Assembly: GCF_030528505.1 (NCBI RefSeq)
Contig: NZ_JAUMYS010000030.1
Location: 1 to 36,649 of the forward strand
Source of the DNA: Tannerella sp.
GTDB taxonomy: Bacteria; Bacteroidota; Bacteroidia; Bacteroidales; Tannerellaceae
Reading direction: 5' to 3'
DNA: 36,649 bases
A model generated the notes under the pieces. That model saw only the letters and a list, made by a program, of their open reading frames with translations, did not search any database and was not told the DNA's origin. Positions 1-8,213 of the stretch are shown here, one piece after another. The position numbers were made by a program, and so were the translations under genes. Numbering within the stretch: the first letter of the stretch is position 1; every line of letters starts with the position of its first letter.

Positions 1-1
1 T

Positions 2-184
2 ACACAATGCGTTTTTAAAACTGTCGACCGCTTTAACAAAACAGCCGTCCGGGTTATATATTCTTCACAATGCGTTTGTAAAACTATCGACCGCGTTAAC
101 AAAACGACCGTCTGCTTTGTAGCTACTTAATACGGTTTTCTCAAAACAAGCGTCCGCATAAGTAAAACAGCAACCAGCATAATC
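2..184 (+). repeat. Array A: decayed 21-bp repeat (63-bp higher order)
   Basis: The element AAAAC recurs at 17, 38, 80, 101, 143 and 164, always a multiple of 21 bp apart. It is usually followed by a CG-rich core such as TCGACCG or CCGTCCG. The units at 59 and 122 are diverged but keep the 21-bp phase, so every third unit is a different type and the larger period is 63 bp (compare cacaatgcg at 3 and 66). Read on the + strand in the frame of position 2, the units spell heptapeptides such as KTVDRFN, KTIDRVN and KTSVRIS. A stop at 128-130 and another at 224-226 break the frame. It may be the decayed 3' end of a gene lying off the left edge, or a non-coding array. No indels separate the units. 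Confidence 0.8.
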
Positions 185-323
185 AATGATCTATTTTATA
201 TTTTCGGCAACAAGACCGACACCTGAAAAATAAAGCAGTTCGATAAAAAAACATGCTTCCGTGTCAAAGAAATATGAAGCGAAGCGCAAGCTAAAGTTAA
301 AGGCGCGTTAAATAAACACAAAT

Positions 324-342
324 ACTACGAAAACATCGTAGT
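324..342. promoter_or_regulatory. Perfect inverted repeat, possible operator
   Basis: A 7-bp arm ACTACGA (324-330) and its exact complement TCGTAGT (336-342) flank a 5-nt AAACA spacer. It sits about 17 bp upstream of the -7-like box at 359-366, covering the -33 region of the putative efflux promoter. That is where a repressor operator would be expected. No regulator gene is visible in the window, so the operator role is inference. Confidence 0.4.
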
Positions 343-358
343 TTGTTGATATTAAAAC

Positions 359-366
359 TATATTTG
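359..366 (+). promoter_or_regulatory. Bacteroidetes -7 box (TATATTTG)
   Basis: TATATTTG matches the Bacteroidetes sigma-ABfr -7 consensus TAnnTTTG exactly. It would place transcription start near 373 and give a leader of about 85 nt before the ATG at 458. A TTTG lies at 342-345, but its spacing to the box is shorter than the usual -33/-7 distance, so the -33 element is uncertain. Confidence 0.4.
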
Positions 367-457
367 CAAAACAATTTATATAAAACAAGCAGATACCGTA
401 TACGAATACCATATAGATTCTATACAACTCTTGCATGAAAGATTTAAATTCTACCGT

Positions 458-1564
458 ATGAAAAATATAAGGCACATACAACATCTTGCCGTTTTTTGCA
501 TGACAGCATGGGGAATCACCGCGCTTTTCAGCGCGTGCAACGCCGACAAGCAGGCTAAAACAGAAGAAAACGTCCGCCAGCTTCTCCCTGACGCCCCCGC
601 CGAAGTAACCGTAATCCCTCTGAAAACAGTCGACTTCGAGCATGAGCTTGTCAGCAACGGTAAAATCTCCGCGCGTACCGTTGCCGAAGTAAAATTCCAA
701 ACCTCCGAAATTATTGCCGACGTCTTTGTAGCCAATGGCGACCGTGTAACCAAAGGACAACGCATTGCCGCGCTTGAAACGTATGCCTTAAACAATAAAC
801 TGGAGCAGGCCAAAGACGCGCTCGAGCGCAGTAAGCTTGAAATGCACGACGTGCTGATCGGACAGGGCTACAAATTAGATAACCTCTCGGCCGTTCCCGA
901 AGAGATAATGCGGTTGGCCAAAATCAAAAGCGGCTTTAACAGTGCGCAAACGAACTATTCCATGGCCGACTACGACCTGAAACAAGCTACCCTCGTAGCT
1001 CCCGTCAACGGCATCGTAGCTAACCTTTTTGCCAAGCCCAAAACGCTTTCGAAGCCCTCTGAAGTATTTTGTAACATCATTGACACGCAAAGTCTCGAAG
1101 TCGTGTTTACCGTGCTCGAGAACGAATTGGGCTTCGTCCGGAAAGGCGACAATGTAAAAGTCGTCCCCTACTCCATGCCCGACGTTGAAATCAAAGGACG
1201 CGTCTCCGAAATCAATCCGTGGGTCAACGAAAACGGCATGGTGCAGATCAAAGCTACCGTTGGCTATCACCCGCGACTTGTCGAGGGCATGAACGTTCGT
1301 GTCAGCGCCTTCCGATCCGTAGGTAAGCAGTGGGTCGTACCCAAGACGGCCGTCGTATTACGTACCGGTAAACAAGTCGTTTTTACCGTAGTCGATGGCA
1401 AAGCGGTCTGGAACTACGTTCAAACAGGACTGGAAAACGCGACGGAATATACCGTTACCGGCGAAACCTTGAAAGAAGGTGATCCCGTTATCGTAACCGG
1501 TAACATCAATCTCGCCCACGAATCGCCCGTAAAAGTTATTCAAGACGAAAAAAATAAAGAGTAA
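458..1564 (+). CDS. RND efflux periplasmic adaptor (membrane fusion lipoprotein)
   Basis: This is a HlyD/AcrA-type membrane fusion protein that bridges an inner-membrane RND permease and an outer-membrane channel. From the ATG at 458 it is 368 aa. The N-terminus is a lipoprotein signal with lipobox FSAC, so Cys27 is the predicted lipidated residue. A longer frame from a TTG at 431 would add nine residues ahead of the signal and is less likely. The split lipoyl (barrel-sandwich) domain is visible at about residues 71-107 and 176-200, the latter containing LVAPVNGIVANL. A predicted alpha-hairpin separates the halves (about 108-172), and beta-barrel and membrane-proximal regions follow. It heads the efflux locus, but its permease starts 815 bp downstream, beyond an inserted block. 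Family assignment is firm; the substrate is unknown. Confidence 0.9.
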   Translation: MKNIRHIQHLAVFCMTAWGITALFSACNADKQAKTEENVRQLLPDAPAEVTVIPLKTVDFEHELVSNGKISARTVAEVKFQTSEIIADVFVANGDRVTKGQRIAALETYALNNKLEQAKDALERSKLEMHDVLIGQGYKLDNLSAVPEEIMRLAKIKSGFNSAQTNYSMADYDLKQATLVAPVNGIVANLFAKPKTLSKPSEVFCNIIDTQSLEVVFTVLENELGFVRKGDNVKVVPYSMPDVEIKGRVSEINPWVNENGMVQIKATVGYHPRLVEGMNVRVSAFRSVGKQWVVPKTAVVLRTGKQVVFTVVDGKAVWNYVQTGLENATEYTVTGETLKEGDPVIVTGNINLAHESPVKVIQDEKNKE

Positions 1565-1609
1565 AACAGCGAAATAAACCGGTATATAAACAAATAAAAC
1601 ATCAAAATC

Positions 1610-1765
1610 ATGAAAAGAATAAACGTTATTCAAGTAATTATCAAAAACATGTAAGTTATCATTTATGCAAAAGAAATTAATTTGAAAGGACATTTAAAAG
1701 AAATCGCCTCGACATTAAACGAAGAATCCAACCCCGTCATTATGCTGATGAAATATAGGAAATAA
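1610..1765 (+). pseudogene. Short gene remnant with in-frame stop
   Basis: An ATG at 1610 opens a 14-codon frame ending at TAA 1652-1654. The same frame continues open to a second TAA at 1763-1765. The second half reads like real protein (for example LKGHLKEIASTLNEE, then NPVIMLMKYRK) and uses codons like the neighbouring genes, unlike the AT-rich DNA around it. The ending resembles the C-terminus of Bacteroidales six-bladed-propeller lipoproteins, though this is from memory and not a search. I read it as the 3' stump of a gene lost when the locus was rearranged. It could instead be a chance open stretch. Confidence 0.4.
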
Positions 1766-1829
1766 AAATTCTTGGCAATTAGATAATGATACGTTGCAAA
1801 TAATGAAATATGAATCATTAGTATAGAAT

Positions 1830-2198
1830 ATGAAAGAAGACAATTTAATACAACAGAAATCTTTTGCTTTTGCGCTCCGTATCATTCATTTATATCGAAA
1901 TCTCACGGAAGAGAAACATGAGTTTGTGCTTTCAAAACAAGTACTACGCTCCGGCACATCGATTGGAGCAAATATTGAAGAAGCAATCGGAGCACAAAGC
2001 AATAAGGACTTCTTGTCGAAAATCTCTATTGCATATAAAGAAACGCGGGAGACAAAATACTGGATCAATCTTTTAAAAGCATCACAATATATCAATGAAA
2101 CATTAGCCCATTCATTATTAAGAGATGTAGAAGAGCTATTAAAAATAATTGGAAGCATTCAAATAAAACTCAAATCTCGAGAAACAGGTTCTTCGTGA
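1830..2198 (+). CDS. Four-helix bundle protein (23S rRNA intervening-sequence family)
   Basis: This 122-aa protein belongs to the small four-helix bundle family first seen in 23S rRNA intervening sequences, which also includes Avd of diversity-generating retroelements. The family signature is clear: RSGTSIGANIEEA at residues 40-52 and ETRETKYWI at 71-79, in an all-helical, charged protein. The family forms ring-like pentamers and its basic surface suggests nucleic-acid binding; the function of stand-alone copies is unknown. It sits between an efflux adaptor and its permease, in DNA markedly richer in A+T than either, which suggests later insertion. Its last codons and stop run into a 7-bp repeat array. 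No reverse transcriptase, template repeat or rRNA gene is nearby. Confidence 0.9.
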   Translation: MKEDNLIQQKSFAFALRIIHLYRNLTEEKHEFVLSKQVLRSGTSIGANIEEAIGAQSNKDFLSKISIAYKETRETKYWINLLKASQYINETLAHSLLRDVEELLKIIGSIQIKLKSRETGSS

Positions 2199-2354
2199 TT
2201 CATAATTATTATGCTGTTTCTCGTAATTCGTAATTTGAAATTTGTAATTCTCACATTGTATGTCGTAATTCGTAATTGATATGTCGTTGTTCGTAATTCG
2301 TAATTTGAAATTCGTAATTGATCTATCGTAATTTGTAATTTATATGTCGCAATC
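2194..2354. repeat. Array B: 7-bp phased CGTAATT repeat, 23 units
   Basis: From 2194 to 2354 the sequence divides into 23 consecutive heptamers with no indel. Exact CGTAATT occurs at 2222, 2229, 2264, 2271, 2292, 2299, 2313 and 2327. Variants include CGTGATT (2194), CATAATT (2201), TGTAATT (2243, 2334), TGAAATT (2236, 2306) and CGCAATC (2348). The first unit contains the TGA stop of the four-helix bundle gene (2196-2198). Because 7 is not a multiple of 3, every reading frame on the minus strand encodes rotations of the same peptide (NYELRIT), so the open frame there is no evidence of coding. Similar arrays are common in Bacteroidetes genomes, to my recollection. Confidence 0.9.
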
Positions 2355-2378
2355 ACTTCCTCCTAACCTCCTTTCTCT

Positions 2379-5300
2379 ATGATCAAATTTCTTCTTCAAC
2401 GTCCTGTTGCTGTGCTGATGGTTTTCCTCGCTTGTGTGATTATCGGCATCATTACGTACGCCACGTTGCCCGTGTCGCTCTTGCCCGACATTGCCATCCC
2501 CGAAATTACCGTGCAGGTAACCGGCGACAACATGTCCGCCCGCGAATTGGAAAACACCGCCGTCAAACCCGTTCGCCGTCAGCTCATGCAGACCGGCAAA
2601 CTCCGCGATATTCGCAGCGAGACCCGCGACGGATCTGCCATCATTCGCTTAAAGTTCGACTACGGCACCCATACCGACCTCGCCTTTATCGAAGTAAACG
2701 AGAAAATCGACGCCGCGATGAACAACCTTCCGCGCGACTTCCGCCGCCCTCGCGTCATCAAAGCCAGCGCCACCGATATTCCCGTCTTCTATCTTAATCT
2801 TACGTTGAAGGACGACAAACCTTACACCGTGACCGACGAACAAAAGTTCCTCGACCTTTCCGAGTTCGCCGATAACGTCGTTAAGCGCCGGATTGAGCAG
2901 TTATCCGAAGTCGCAATGGCCGATATGACAGGCTTGATGCACCGTCATGTACAGATTATTCCCGATATCGACAAGTTGAAATCCGCTTCTATCAATTTGA
3001 ACGATATTGAAAGAACGTTGTCTGCCAATAATATCGAGCCCGGCAGCATGATCGTACGCGACGGTTATTATGAATACAACATCAAATTCTCATCACTGCT
3101 GCGCACGCCCGATGATGTCCGCAACATTTATCTGCGTAAGGACGAACGTATTTTTCAACTCAAAGACTTAGCCAAAATTAACGTCGTCCGTCAAGCCGAG
3201 ACCGGCCTTTCGCTTACGAACGGCAAGCGCGCCGTCACCATCGGCATCATCAAGCAAGCTGACGAGACGATGAAGAATCTTAAGAAGTCCCTCGGCGAAA
3301 CCATTACCGACCTCGAGCGCAGTTATCCCGACGTAGAATTTACGATTAACCGCAACCAGACCGAATTGCTCGACTACACGATTTCCAACCTCAAGGAAAA
3401 TCTTTCGCTCGGCTTCCTGCTTGTGTTTATCGTCGCTTTGCTCTTTTTAGGCGACGCCCAGTCGCCCATTGTAATTGGTATCAGCATGGTAACTTCGCTC
3501 GTGACTTCGTTTATCTTTTTCTATCTTTTCGGAGAATCACTCAACATCATTTCTTTATCCGGGCTTATCCTCGCCTTGGGAATGATGATCGACAGCTCCA
3601 TTATCGTGACCGATATTATCAGTCAGTACCGTATGCAAGGTTGTTCCCTCGAAGACGCTTGTATACGCGGTACGAACGAAGTGATCACCCCCATTCTCAG
3701 TTCGACGTTTACTACCATCGCCGTATTCGTTCCCCTTGTATTTATGAGCGGCATCGCGGGCGCTATTTTCTTCGCGCAGGCTTTTGCCGTCAGCGTCGGA
3801 CTGCTTGTGTCGTACTTTACGGGTATTATGCTCTTGCCGGTGCTGTATAAAATCATCTACGGCATACGTTTTCGCAAGTTGTCGGCCGGTAATTTCTTCG
3901 TGCGCGTGCAAGAAGGCATCGACCGTTGGGCCTTTCGTTGGTACGACCGGGGGATTGAGTGGGTCTTCCATCATAAGACCGTCACTTTTCTGTTTTTACT
4001 GCTCTCCATTCCCTTTTGCGTACTGATGTTTCGCGTTATGCCGAAGTCGACCATGCCTCATATCGACCATACCGAAACGATGGCTATGGTAGAATGGAAC
4101 GAAAACATTCACGTAGACGAAAATAACCGGAGGATTTGCGAACTGATGAAGTATGCCGATACGTTGACGACCGAGCATGCCGGTTATGTCGGGCACCGCC
4201 AATATCTTCTCGACAAAGAGAACGATTTGTCCCCGTCCGAGGCGCGACTTTACTTCCGCACGGCCAAAGCGTCGGATATCGACAAATTAAAAAGCCACCT
4301 TGCCGAATGGACGAAAACGAACTATCCTCAATCCGTCATCACGTTTTCTCCTCCCGAAAACGTCTTCGAGAAAATATTCGACACCTCCGAAGCCGATGTC
4401 GTCGCGCAGCTTTATCCTGTCAAGCGCGATCACATTCCTGACGCCGCTGCGATCCGTCATATCGAGCAACGGCTAAAATCGGCCACCGAGGCCGAAGCCG
4501 AAGGCGTTCCCTTCGAACAACAGTTTACCGTCGCCATCGACAAAGAAAAGTTGCTGGTTTATGATGTCGATTATAACGAAGTATATCACACGTTGCGCAC
4601 CGCTTTTCGCGAGAACCGGATCGCCACGCTGCGCTCCTATCAGCAATATCTCCCGATCTCGCTCGCAGGAAAGCAGCAGACCGTCGAAGAAGTCTTGCGT
4701 CAGACGCTTGTGCAGACCGTTCCGGCCGCCGATCGCGCCTCCATGTCTATACCGTTGCAGGCATTAGTCAGCATCAGTCGGGGCGAAGACGTTAAAACTA
4801 TCGTTGCCGGCAAAAATGGCGAATACATTCCCATGAATTATTACGACGTGAAAGATCCCGAAGCCTTGATCGAAAAAGCGGACGAGGCGATTCGCAGTGA
4901 CGCGTCGTGGGAAGCCGTTTTCGGAGGAAGCTTTTTCTCCAATCAACAGATGTTGGGCGAATTGGTCGTGATTCTCCTCGTATCGATGCTGCTCATGTAC
5001 TTTATCCTCTCCTCGCAGTTCGAAAGTTTCCTCCAACCGCTCATCGTACTGGCCGAGATCCCTATCGACATCGGTTTCGCGCTGGCTTTGCTCTGGCTCA
5101 CCGGTCATACGCTCAACCTGATGAGCGCCATCGGACTGATTGTCACCAGCGGAATCATCATCAACGACAGTATCTTGAAGCTCGATATGATGAATGAATT
5201 GCGCAAACAAGGCATCCCCCTGATGGAAGCCATTCATACAGCGGGAGTCAAACGTTTGCGCGCCATTATCATGACATCGCTGACGACCATTTTCGCCATG

Positions 5301-5471
5301 ATCCCCCTACTCTTCTCGTTCGATCTGGGTTCCGAATTACAAAAGCCCCTCGCGATCGCCATGATCGGGACGATGGTCATCGGAGTGCTCGTCAGCCTGT
5401 TTATTATCCCCTTGGTTTATTGGGCTATCTATCGGAAAACAGATCATCGGTATCACGAAATCAAAAAATAA
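2379..5471 (+). CDS. RND family efflux permease 1 (AcrB/HAE-type)
   Basis: This 1030-aa inner-membrane transporter has the full RND architecture: TM1 at about residues 7-28, a large periplasmic loop, a TM2-6 cluster, a second loop, then the C-terminal TM cluster. It would use the proton gradient to move substrate out through the adaptor and outer-membrane channel encoded beside it. The TM4 proton-relay motif reads GMMIDSSIIV, keeping Asp405 but with Ser406 where AcrB has its second Asp. TM10 reads GIIINDSI, without the AcrB lysine. These patterns occur in divergent RND groups, so activity is plausible. The start at 2379 fits the conserved MIKFLLQRP opening. The next gene begins 9 nt after the stop. 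Substrate unknown. Confidence 0.93.
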   Translation: MIKFLLQRPVAVLMVFLACVIIGIITYATLPVSLLPDIAIPEITVQVTGDNMSARELENTAVKPVRRQLMQTGKLRDIRSETRDGSAIIRLKFDYGTHTDLAFIEVNEKIDAAMNNLPRDFRRPRVIKASATDIPVFYLNLTLKDDKPYTVTDEQKFLDLSEFADNVVKRRIEQLSEVAMADMTGLMHRHVQIIPDIDKLKSASINLNDIERTLSANNIEPGSMIVRDGYYEYNIKFSSLLRTPDDVRNIYLRKDERIFQLKDLAKINVVRQAETGLSLTNGKRAVTIGIIKQADETMKNLKKSLGETITDLERSYPDVEFTINRNQTELLDYTISNLKENLSLGFLLVFIVALLFLGDAQSPIVIGISMVTSLVTSFIFFYLFGESLNIISLSGLILALGMMIDSSIIVTDIISQYRMQGCSLEDACIRGTNEVITPILSSTFTTIAVFVPLVFMSGIAGAIFFAQAFAVSVGLLVSYFTGIMLLPVLYKIIYGIRFRKLSAGNFFVRVQEGIDRWAFRWYDRGIEWVFHHKTVTFLFLLLSIPFCVLMFRVMPKSTMPHIDHTETMAMVEWNENIHVDENNRRICELMKYADTLTTEHAGYVGHRQYLLDKENDLSPSEARLYFRTAKASDIDKLKSHLAEWTKTNYPQSVITFSPPENVFEKIFDTSEADVVAQLYPVKRDHIPDAAAIRHIEQRLKSATEAEAEGVPFEQQFTVAIDKEKLLVYDVDYNEVYHTLRTAFRENRIATLRSYQQYLPISLAGKQQTVEEVLRQTLVQTVPAADRASMSIPLQALVSISRGEDVKTIVAGKNGEYIPMNYYDVKDPEALIEKADEAIRSDASWEAVFGGSFFSNQQMLGELVVILLVSMLLMYFILSSQFESFLQPLIVLAEIPIDIGFALALLWLTGHTLNLMSAIGLIVTSGIIINDSILKLDMMNELRKQGIPLMEAIHTAGVKRLRAIIMTSLTTIFAMIPLLFSFDLGSELQKPLAIAMIGTMVIGVLVSLFIIPLVYWAIYRKTDHRYHEIKK

Positions 5472-5480
5472 AAAACGGAT

Positions 5481-7004
5481 ATGAAAACGCTAAAGAAATA
5501 CGAAGATTTAATCAAAAAGTGCGGCTTTATCATGTTCGCGGTTCTGCTAAGCGGACTGTGCGGCCTGCGTATATCGGCTCAACAACCCGGTACAATCACC
5601 CTCAATCTCGAAGAAACCGTGCGCCTTGCCGGCGATAGCTCCCTGTCCGCCTTTCGTGCTAAGAACATGTACATGGCTAACTATTGGGAATATCGTTCTT
5701 TCCGTGCCGATCGCTTACCTTCTCTGACCCTCGGTATGACGCCGCTGAGCTATATGCATTCTTTCATGAACCGGTACGATTCGCAGCAGGATATCGACAT
5801 CTATCGCCGGCAACAAATACTTTCTTCTCGCGGCAATTTATCCGTGATGCAAAATTTTGACCTTACGGGAGGAACATTTTTCATCTATACGGAATTAGGA
5901 TATATTCAAAACTTCGGTAAGAACGAAAAAAGCCAGTTCAACAGCATTCCTGTCAGTATCGGATATAAACAGGAGCTGATCGGTTACAATCGTTTTCGCT
6001 GGGAAAGAAAAATTGCGCCCCTCAAGTTCGAAAAAGCACAGAAAGAATTGATCTCGCAGTTGGAAGAAACGGCCGAAGTCGCCGCGGGTTATTTTTTCGA
6101 CTTGGCGATGGCGCAAGCTGAGTATGAGCTGGCCAAAGAAAATCGCAGCAATACCGAAAAACTGTACCGTATCGGCGAAGAGAAATACAAAATCGCGTCC
6201 ATCGGGCAGGCCGAACTGTTTACGTTAAAGCTCGATCGCGTAAACGCGCAGAACTCGTTTCAGAATGCCGAGATTCGCCTCAAACGTGCCATGTTCGCGC
6301 TCGCAGCTTACCTCAACTTCGACAAAAACACGAAAATTATGCTGCAATTACCCGACTACCCCAAAACATTCGTTATCTCGACAGACGATGCGCTCATGCA
6401 CGCCCGCCGAAATAATCCCCGCTATCTCGAATCGAAGCGCCAACTGCTCGAATCGCAACAGCAATTGGATAAAACACGAAAGGAAGCGCTGTTTAATGCC
6501 CGCCTCTCGGCCAGTATTGGCTTCGATCAAGTTGCCAATACCTTCCGCGATGTATATCGTAATCCTTCGCAGCAGGAATCGATGGTACTTACGCTTTCCA
6601 TTCCCCTCGTCGACTGGGGCGTACGCAAGGGACGGTACAACATGGCCAAAAGCAACCTCAATATCGTGCAGCTCACCGCGCAACAAGAGGAGCTTCGCCT
6701 CGAAGAAGACGTCATCATGACTGTTGGCGATTTCACCATGCAGCAAAAGATGATCCGTAGCGCCGAAGAAGCTGTCGAATTAGCGAAGGTCGCCTACGAA
6801 CAGACGCAAGAACGGTTTATCATTGGTAAAGCAGACATCAGCAGTCTCACTCTTTCGACGAACCGTCGGCAGGAAGCGCAGCGCAACTATATCGCCGCCC
6901 TGAAAAACTATTGGCAAAGCTATTTTAAGCTGCGTAAACTCACCCTCTTCGATTTCGAAAAGAACCGCACGATCGAAATAGATTTCAACGCAATCAGAAA
7001 ATGA
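5481..7004 (+). CDS. TolC-family outer-membrane efflux channel
   Basis: This 507-aa protein has a signal peptide ending near ISAQQPG (about residue 34), then the two-repeat helical organisation of the outer-membrane efflux protein family. Long charged helices occur at about residues 185-270 and 400-470, with strand-rich segments between that would form the barrel. It would provide the outer-membrane exit duct for the RND pump. It lies 9 nt downstream of permease 1 on the same strand, so the two are very likely co-transcribed. There is no lipobox cysteine, unlike many Gram-negative homologues. Family assignment is firm, and the context supports a tripartite pump. Confidence 0.9.
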   Translation: MKTLKKYEDLIKKCGFIMFAVLLSGLCGLRISAQQPGTITLNLEETVRLAGDSSLSAFRAKNMYMANYWEYRSFRADRLPSLTLGMTPLSYMHSFMNRYDSQQDIDIYRRQQILSSRGNLSVMQNFDLTGGTFFIYTELGYIQNFGKNEKSQFNSIPVSIGYKQELIGYNRFRWERKIAPLKFEKAQKELISQLEETAEVAAGYFFDLAMAQAEYELAKENRSNTEKLYRIGEEKYKIASIGQAELFTLKLDRVNAQNSFQNAEIRLKRAMFALAAYLNFDKNTKIMLQLPDYPKTFVISTDDALMHARRNNPRYLESKRQLLESQQQLDKTRKEALFNARLSASIGFDQVANTFRDVYRNPSQQESMVLTLSIPLVDWGVRKGRYNMAKSNLNIVQLTAQQEELRLEEDVIMTVGDFTMQQKMIRSAEEAVELAKVAYEQTQERFIIGKADISSLTLSTNRRQEAQRNYIAALKNYWQSYFKLRKLTLFDFEKNRTIEIDFNAIRK

Positions 7005-7043
7005 ATAGAAACATATTCAATAATCGAAAAAACAAATATACCT

Positions 7044-8180
7044 ATGGAAAAGAAAAGTATTTTATTGATCATTATGATCATTTTATGCGGATCATGCACC
7101 CATAAGCAAAAACCGGTCACCGTTGATACCGATTCGATTGACACGGTAGTTACCGTCTTGCCGTTTCCGGAACTTGAGGCGGGCGAAATATTCTACAAGA
7201 AGCAAAATCCTTTCGGCAAAACGGTAGAACTGACAGGAAAAAACATCACGGGAGATACGGTCGTTTTCAAACCCGGCGAGTGCGAAATGTTGATTAAAGG
7301 CGATCGCCTGATCATGAAAAACTTCGGACAGCCTTTTCGTATTTTCAGTCTGCCCGATCTGAGGCAACAAAAAGAAACAGGAACGTACGGTAACGGTCCT
7401 GACGAATTTCTTTTTCCGATTCTTGTGCCGACATCCGATACTGATAAGCTATGTTATCTTTTTGAAGGGACTAATCAAAAATTGTATAAACTGCATGAAG
7501 ATGGAACAATCACCTATTTTCCTTCTGTATTTAACGCTCAGCAGAAGCGAAATCAATTCGGCGAAGAAATGAAACTTGCTCATATAGAGAAAAACGATTT
7601 TGCCTTTGTCGCGAACAGCCCCACCGGAAAAAGCATTTACCGAACGACACAACACGGCGATTCTCTTTCCCGACGAGAGGTCTTTAATCTGGCTTTAAAC
7701 GCCCGTCGCAAATCACCTTTCGCATATATCGGAAGTTTCGCGGTAAATCCGGCTAAGAATCGTATGGCGTATGCTTACAAATATTTTAAGATCATCAAAT
7801 TTATGGATTTGGAAGCACAAACCGTTCGTACTGTTAATTTTGCACGGGATGATTTTGATGATAAAACCCCTTATATTGTAAATGGTTTGGATCAGAATGT
7901 AACACATTACTGGGGTGCCTGTGCACAGGAGAATTATGTCTATTTCCTGTATAGCGGTCGTACACCGTACGAAGTAGTGCGAGCAGCTCAAAAAGAAAAC
8001 TATTATATTTATGTCGAACAATATGATTGGAATGGAGTGCCTGTTAGAAAATACAAATTAGATCAGTGGGGATACTTCACAGTCGACGAAAAAAACGAAA
8101 AATTGTATTTAACCTCGACTAATCATGATGATCCTTTTTTTGAATACAGTTTAAGCGGAATAGATAAAACAGATTACTAA
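7044..8180 (+). CDS. Six-bladed beta-propeller (TolB-like) lipoprotein
   Basis: This 378-aa predicted lipoprotein has a hydrophobic signal and the cysteine of LCGSC (Cys18) as the likely lipidation site. GNGPDEF at residues 116-122 is characteristic of the Bacteroidales six-bladed-propeller lipoprotein family, whose function is poorly known. Repeating beta-rich blocks fit a propeller fold. It starts 39 nt after the channel gene and ends 33 nt before permease 2, inside the efflux operon, which suggests a periplasmic or surface accessory role; that is inference. The second half (about 7440 onward) is visibly more AT-rich than the flanking transporter genes, hinting at a different origin. The remnant at 1610-1765 may come from a related gene. 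Confidence 0.75.
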   Translation: MEKKSILLIIMIILCGSCTHKQKPVTVDTDSIDTVVTVLPFPELEAGEIFYKKQNPFGKTVELTGKNITGDTVVFKPGECEMLIKGDRLIMKNFGQPFRIFSLPDLRQQKETGTYGNGPDEFLFPILVPTSDTDKLCYLFEGTNQKLYKLHEDGTITYFPSVFNAQQKRNQFGEEMKLAHIEKNDFAFVANSPTGKSIYRTTQHGDSLSRREVFNLALNARRKSPFAYIGSFAVNPAKNRMAYAYKYFKIIKFMDLEAQTVRTVNFARDDFDDKTPYIVNGLDQNVTHYWGACAQENYVYFLYSGRTPYEVVRAAQKENYYIYVEQYDWNGVPVRKYKLDQWGYFTVDEKNEKLYLTSTNHDDPFFEYSLSGIDKTDY

Positions 8181-8213
8181 CACATACGTGGCGAATCCCA
8201 AGCCTTGTTTTGA

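Larger units (their letters stand above)
185..430. other. Gene-free leader region upstream of the efflux operon
   Basis: No credible coding sequence was found between the repeat array and the first efflux gene. The stretch is AT-rich and holds the inverted repeat at 324-342 and the -7-like box at 359-366, listed separately. A minus-strand frame running in from 760 is a shadow of the fusion-protein gene. Confidence 0.6.

Noticed and set aside
1..184. CRISPR array
   Set aside because: Units are contiguous and degenerate with no unique spacers, and no cas genes are present. The same applies to the other two arrays.
308..760. 150-codon minus-strand frame opposite the fusion-protein gene
   Set aside because: Antisense shadow running through the promoter region; no coding signal.
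1830..2198. Diversity-generating retroelement accessory gene (avd)
   Set aside because: The protein family fits, but no reverse transcriptase, template repeat or variable repeat is in the window.
2159..2356. Minus-strand open frame of 65 codons rich in NYELRIT-type repeats
   Set aside because: It is simply array B translated. With a 7-bp unit all three frames give rotations of the same peptide, so the open frame is no evidence of a gene.
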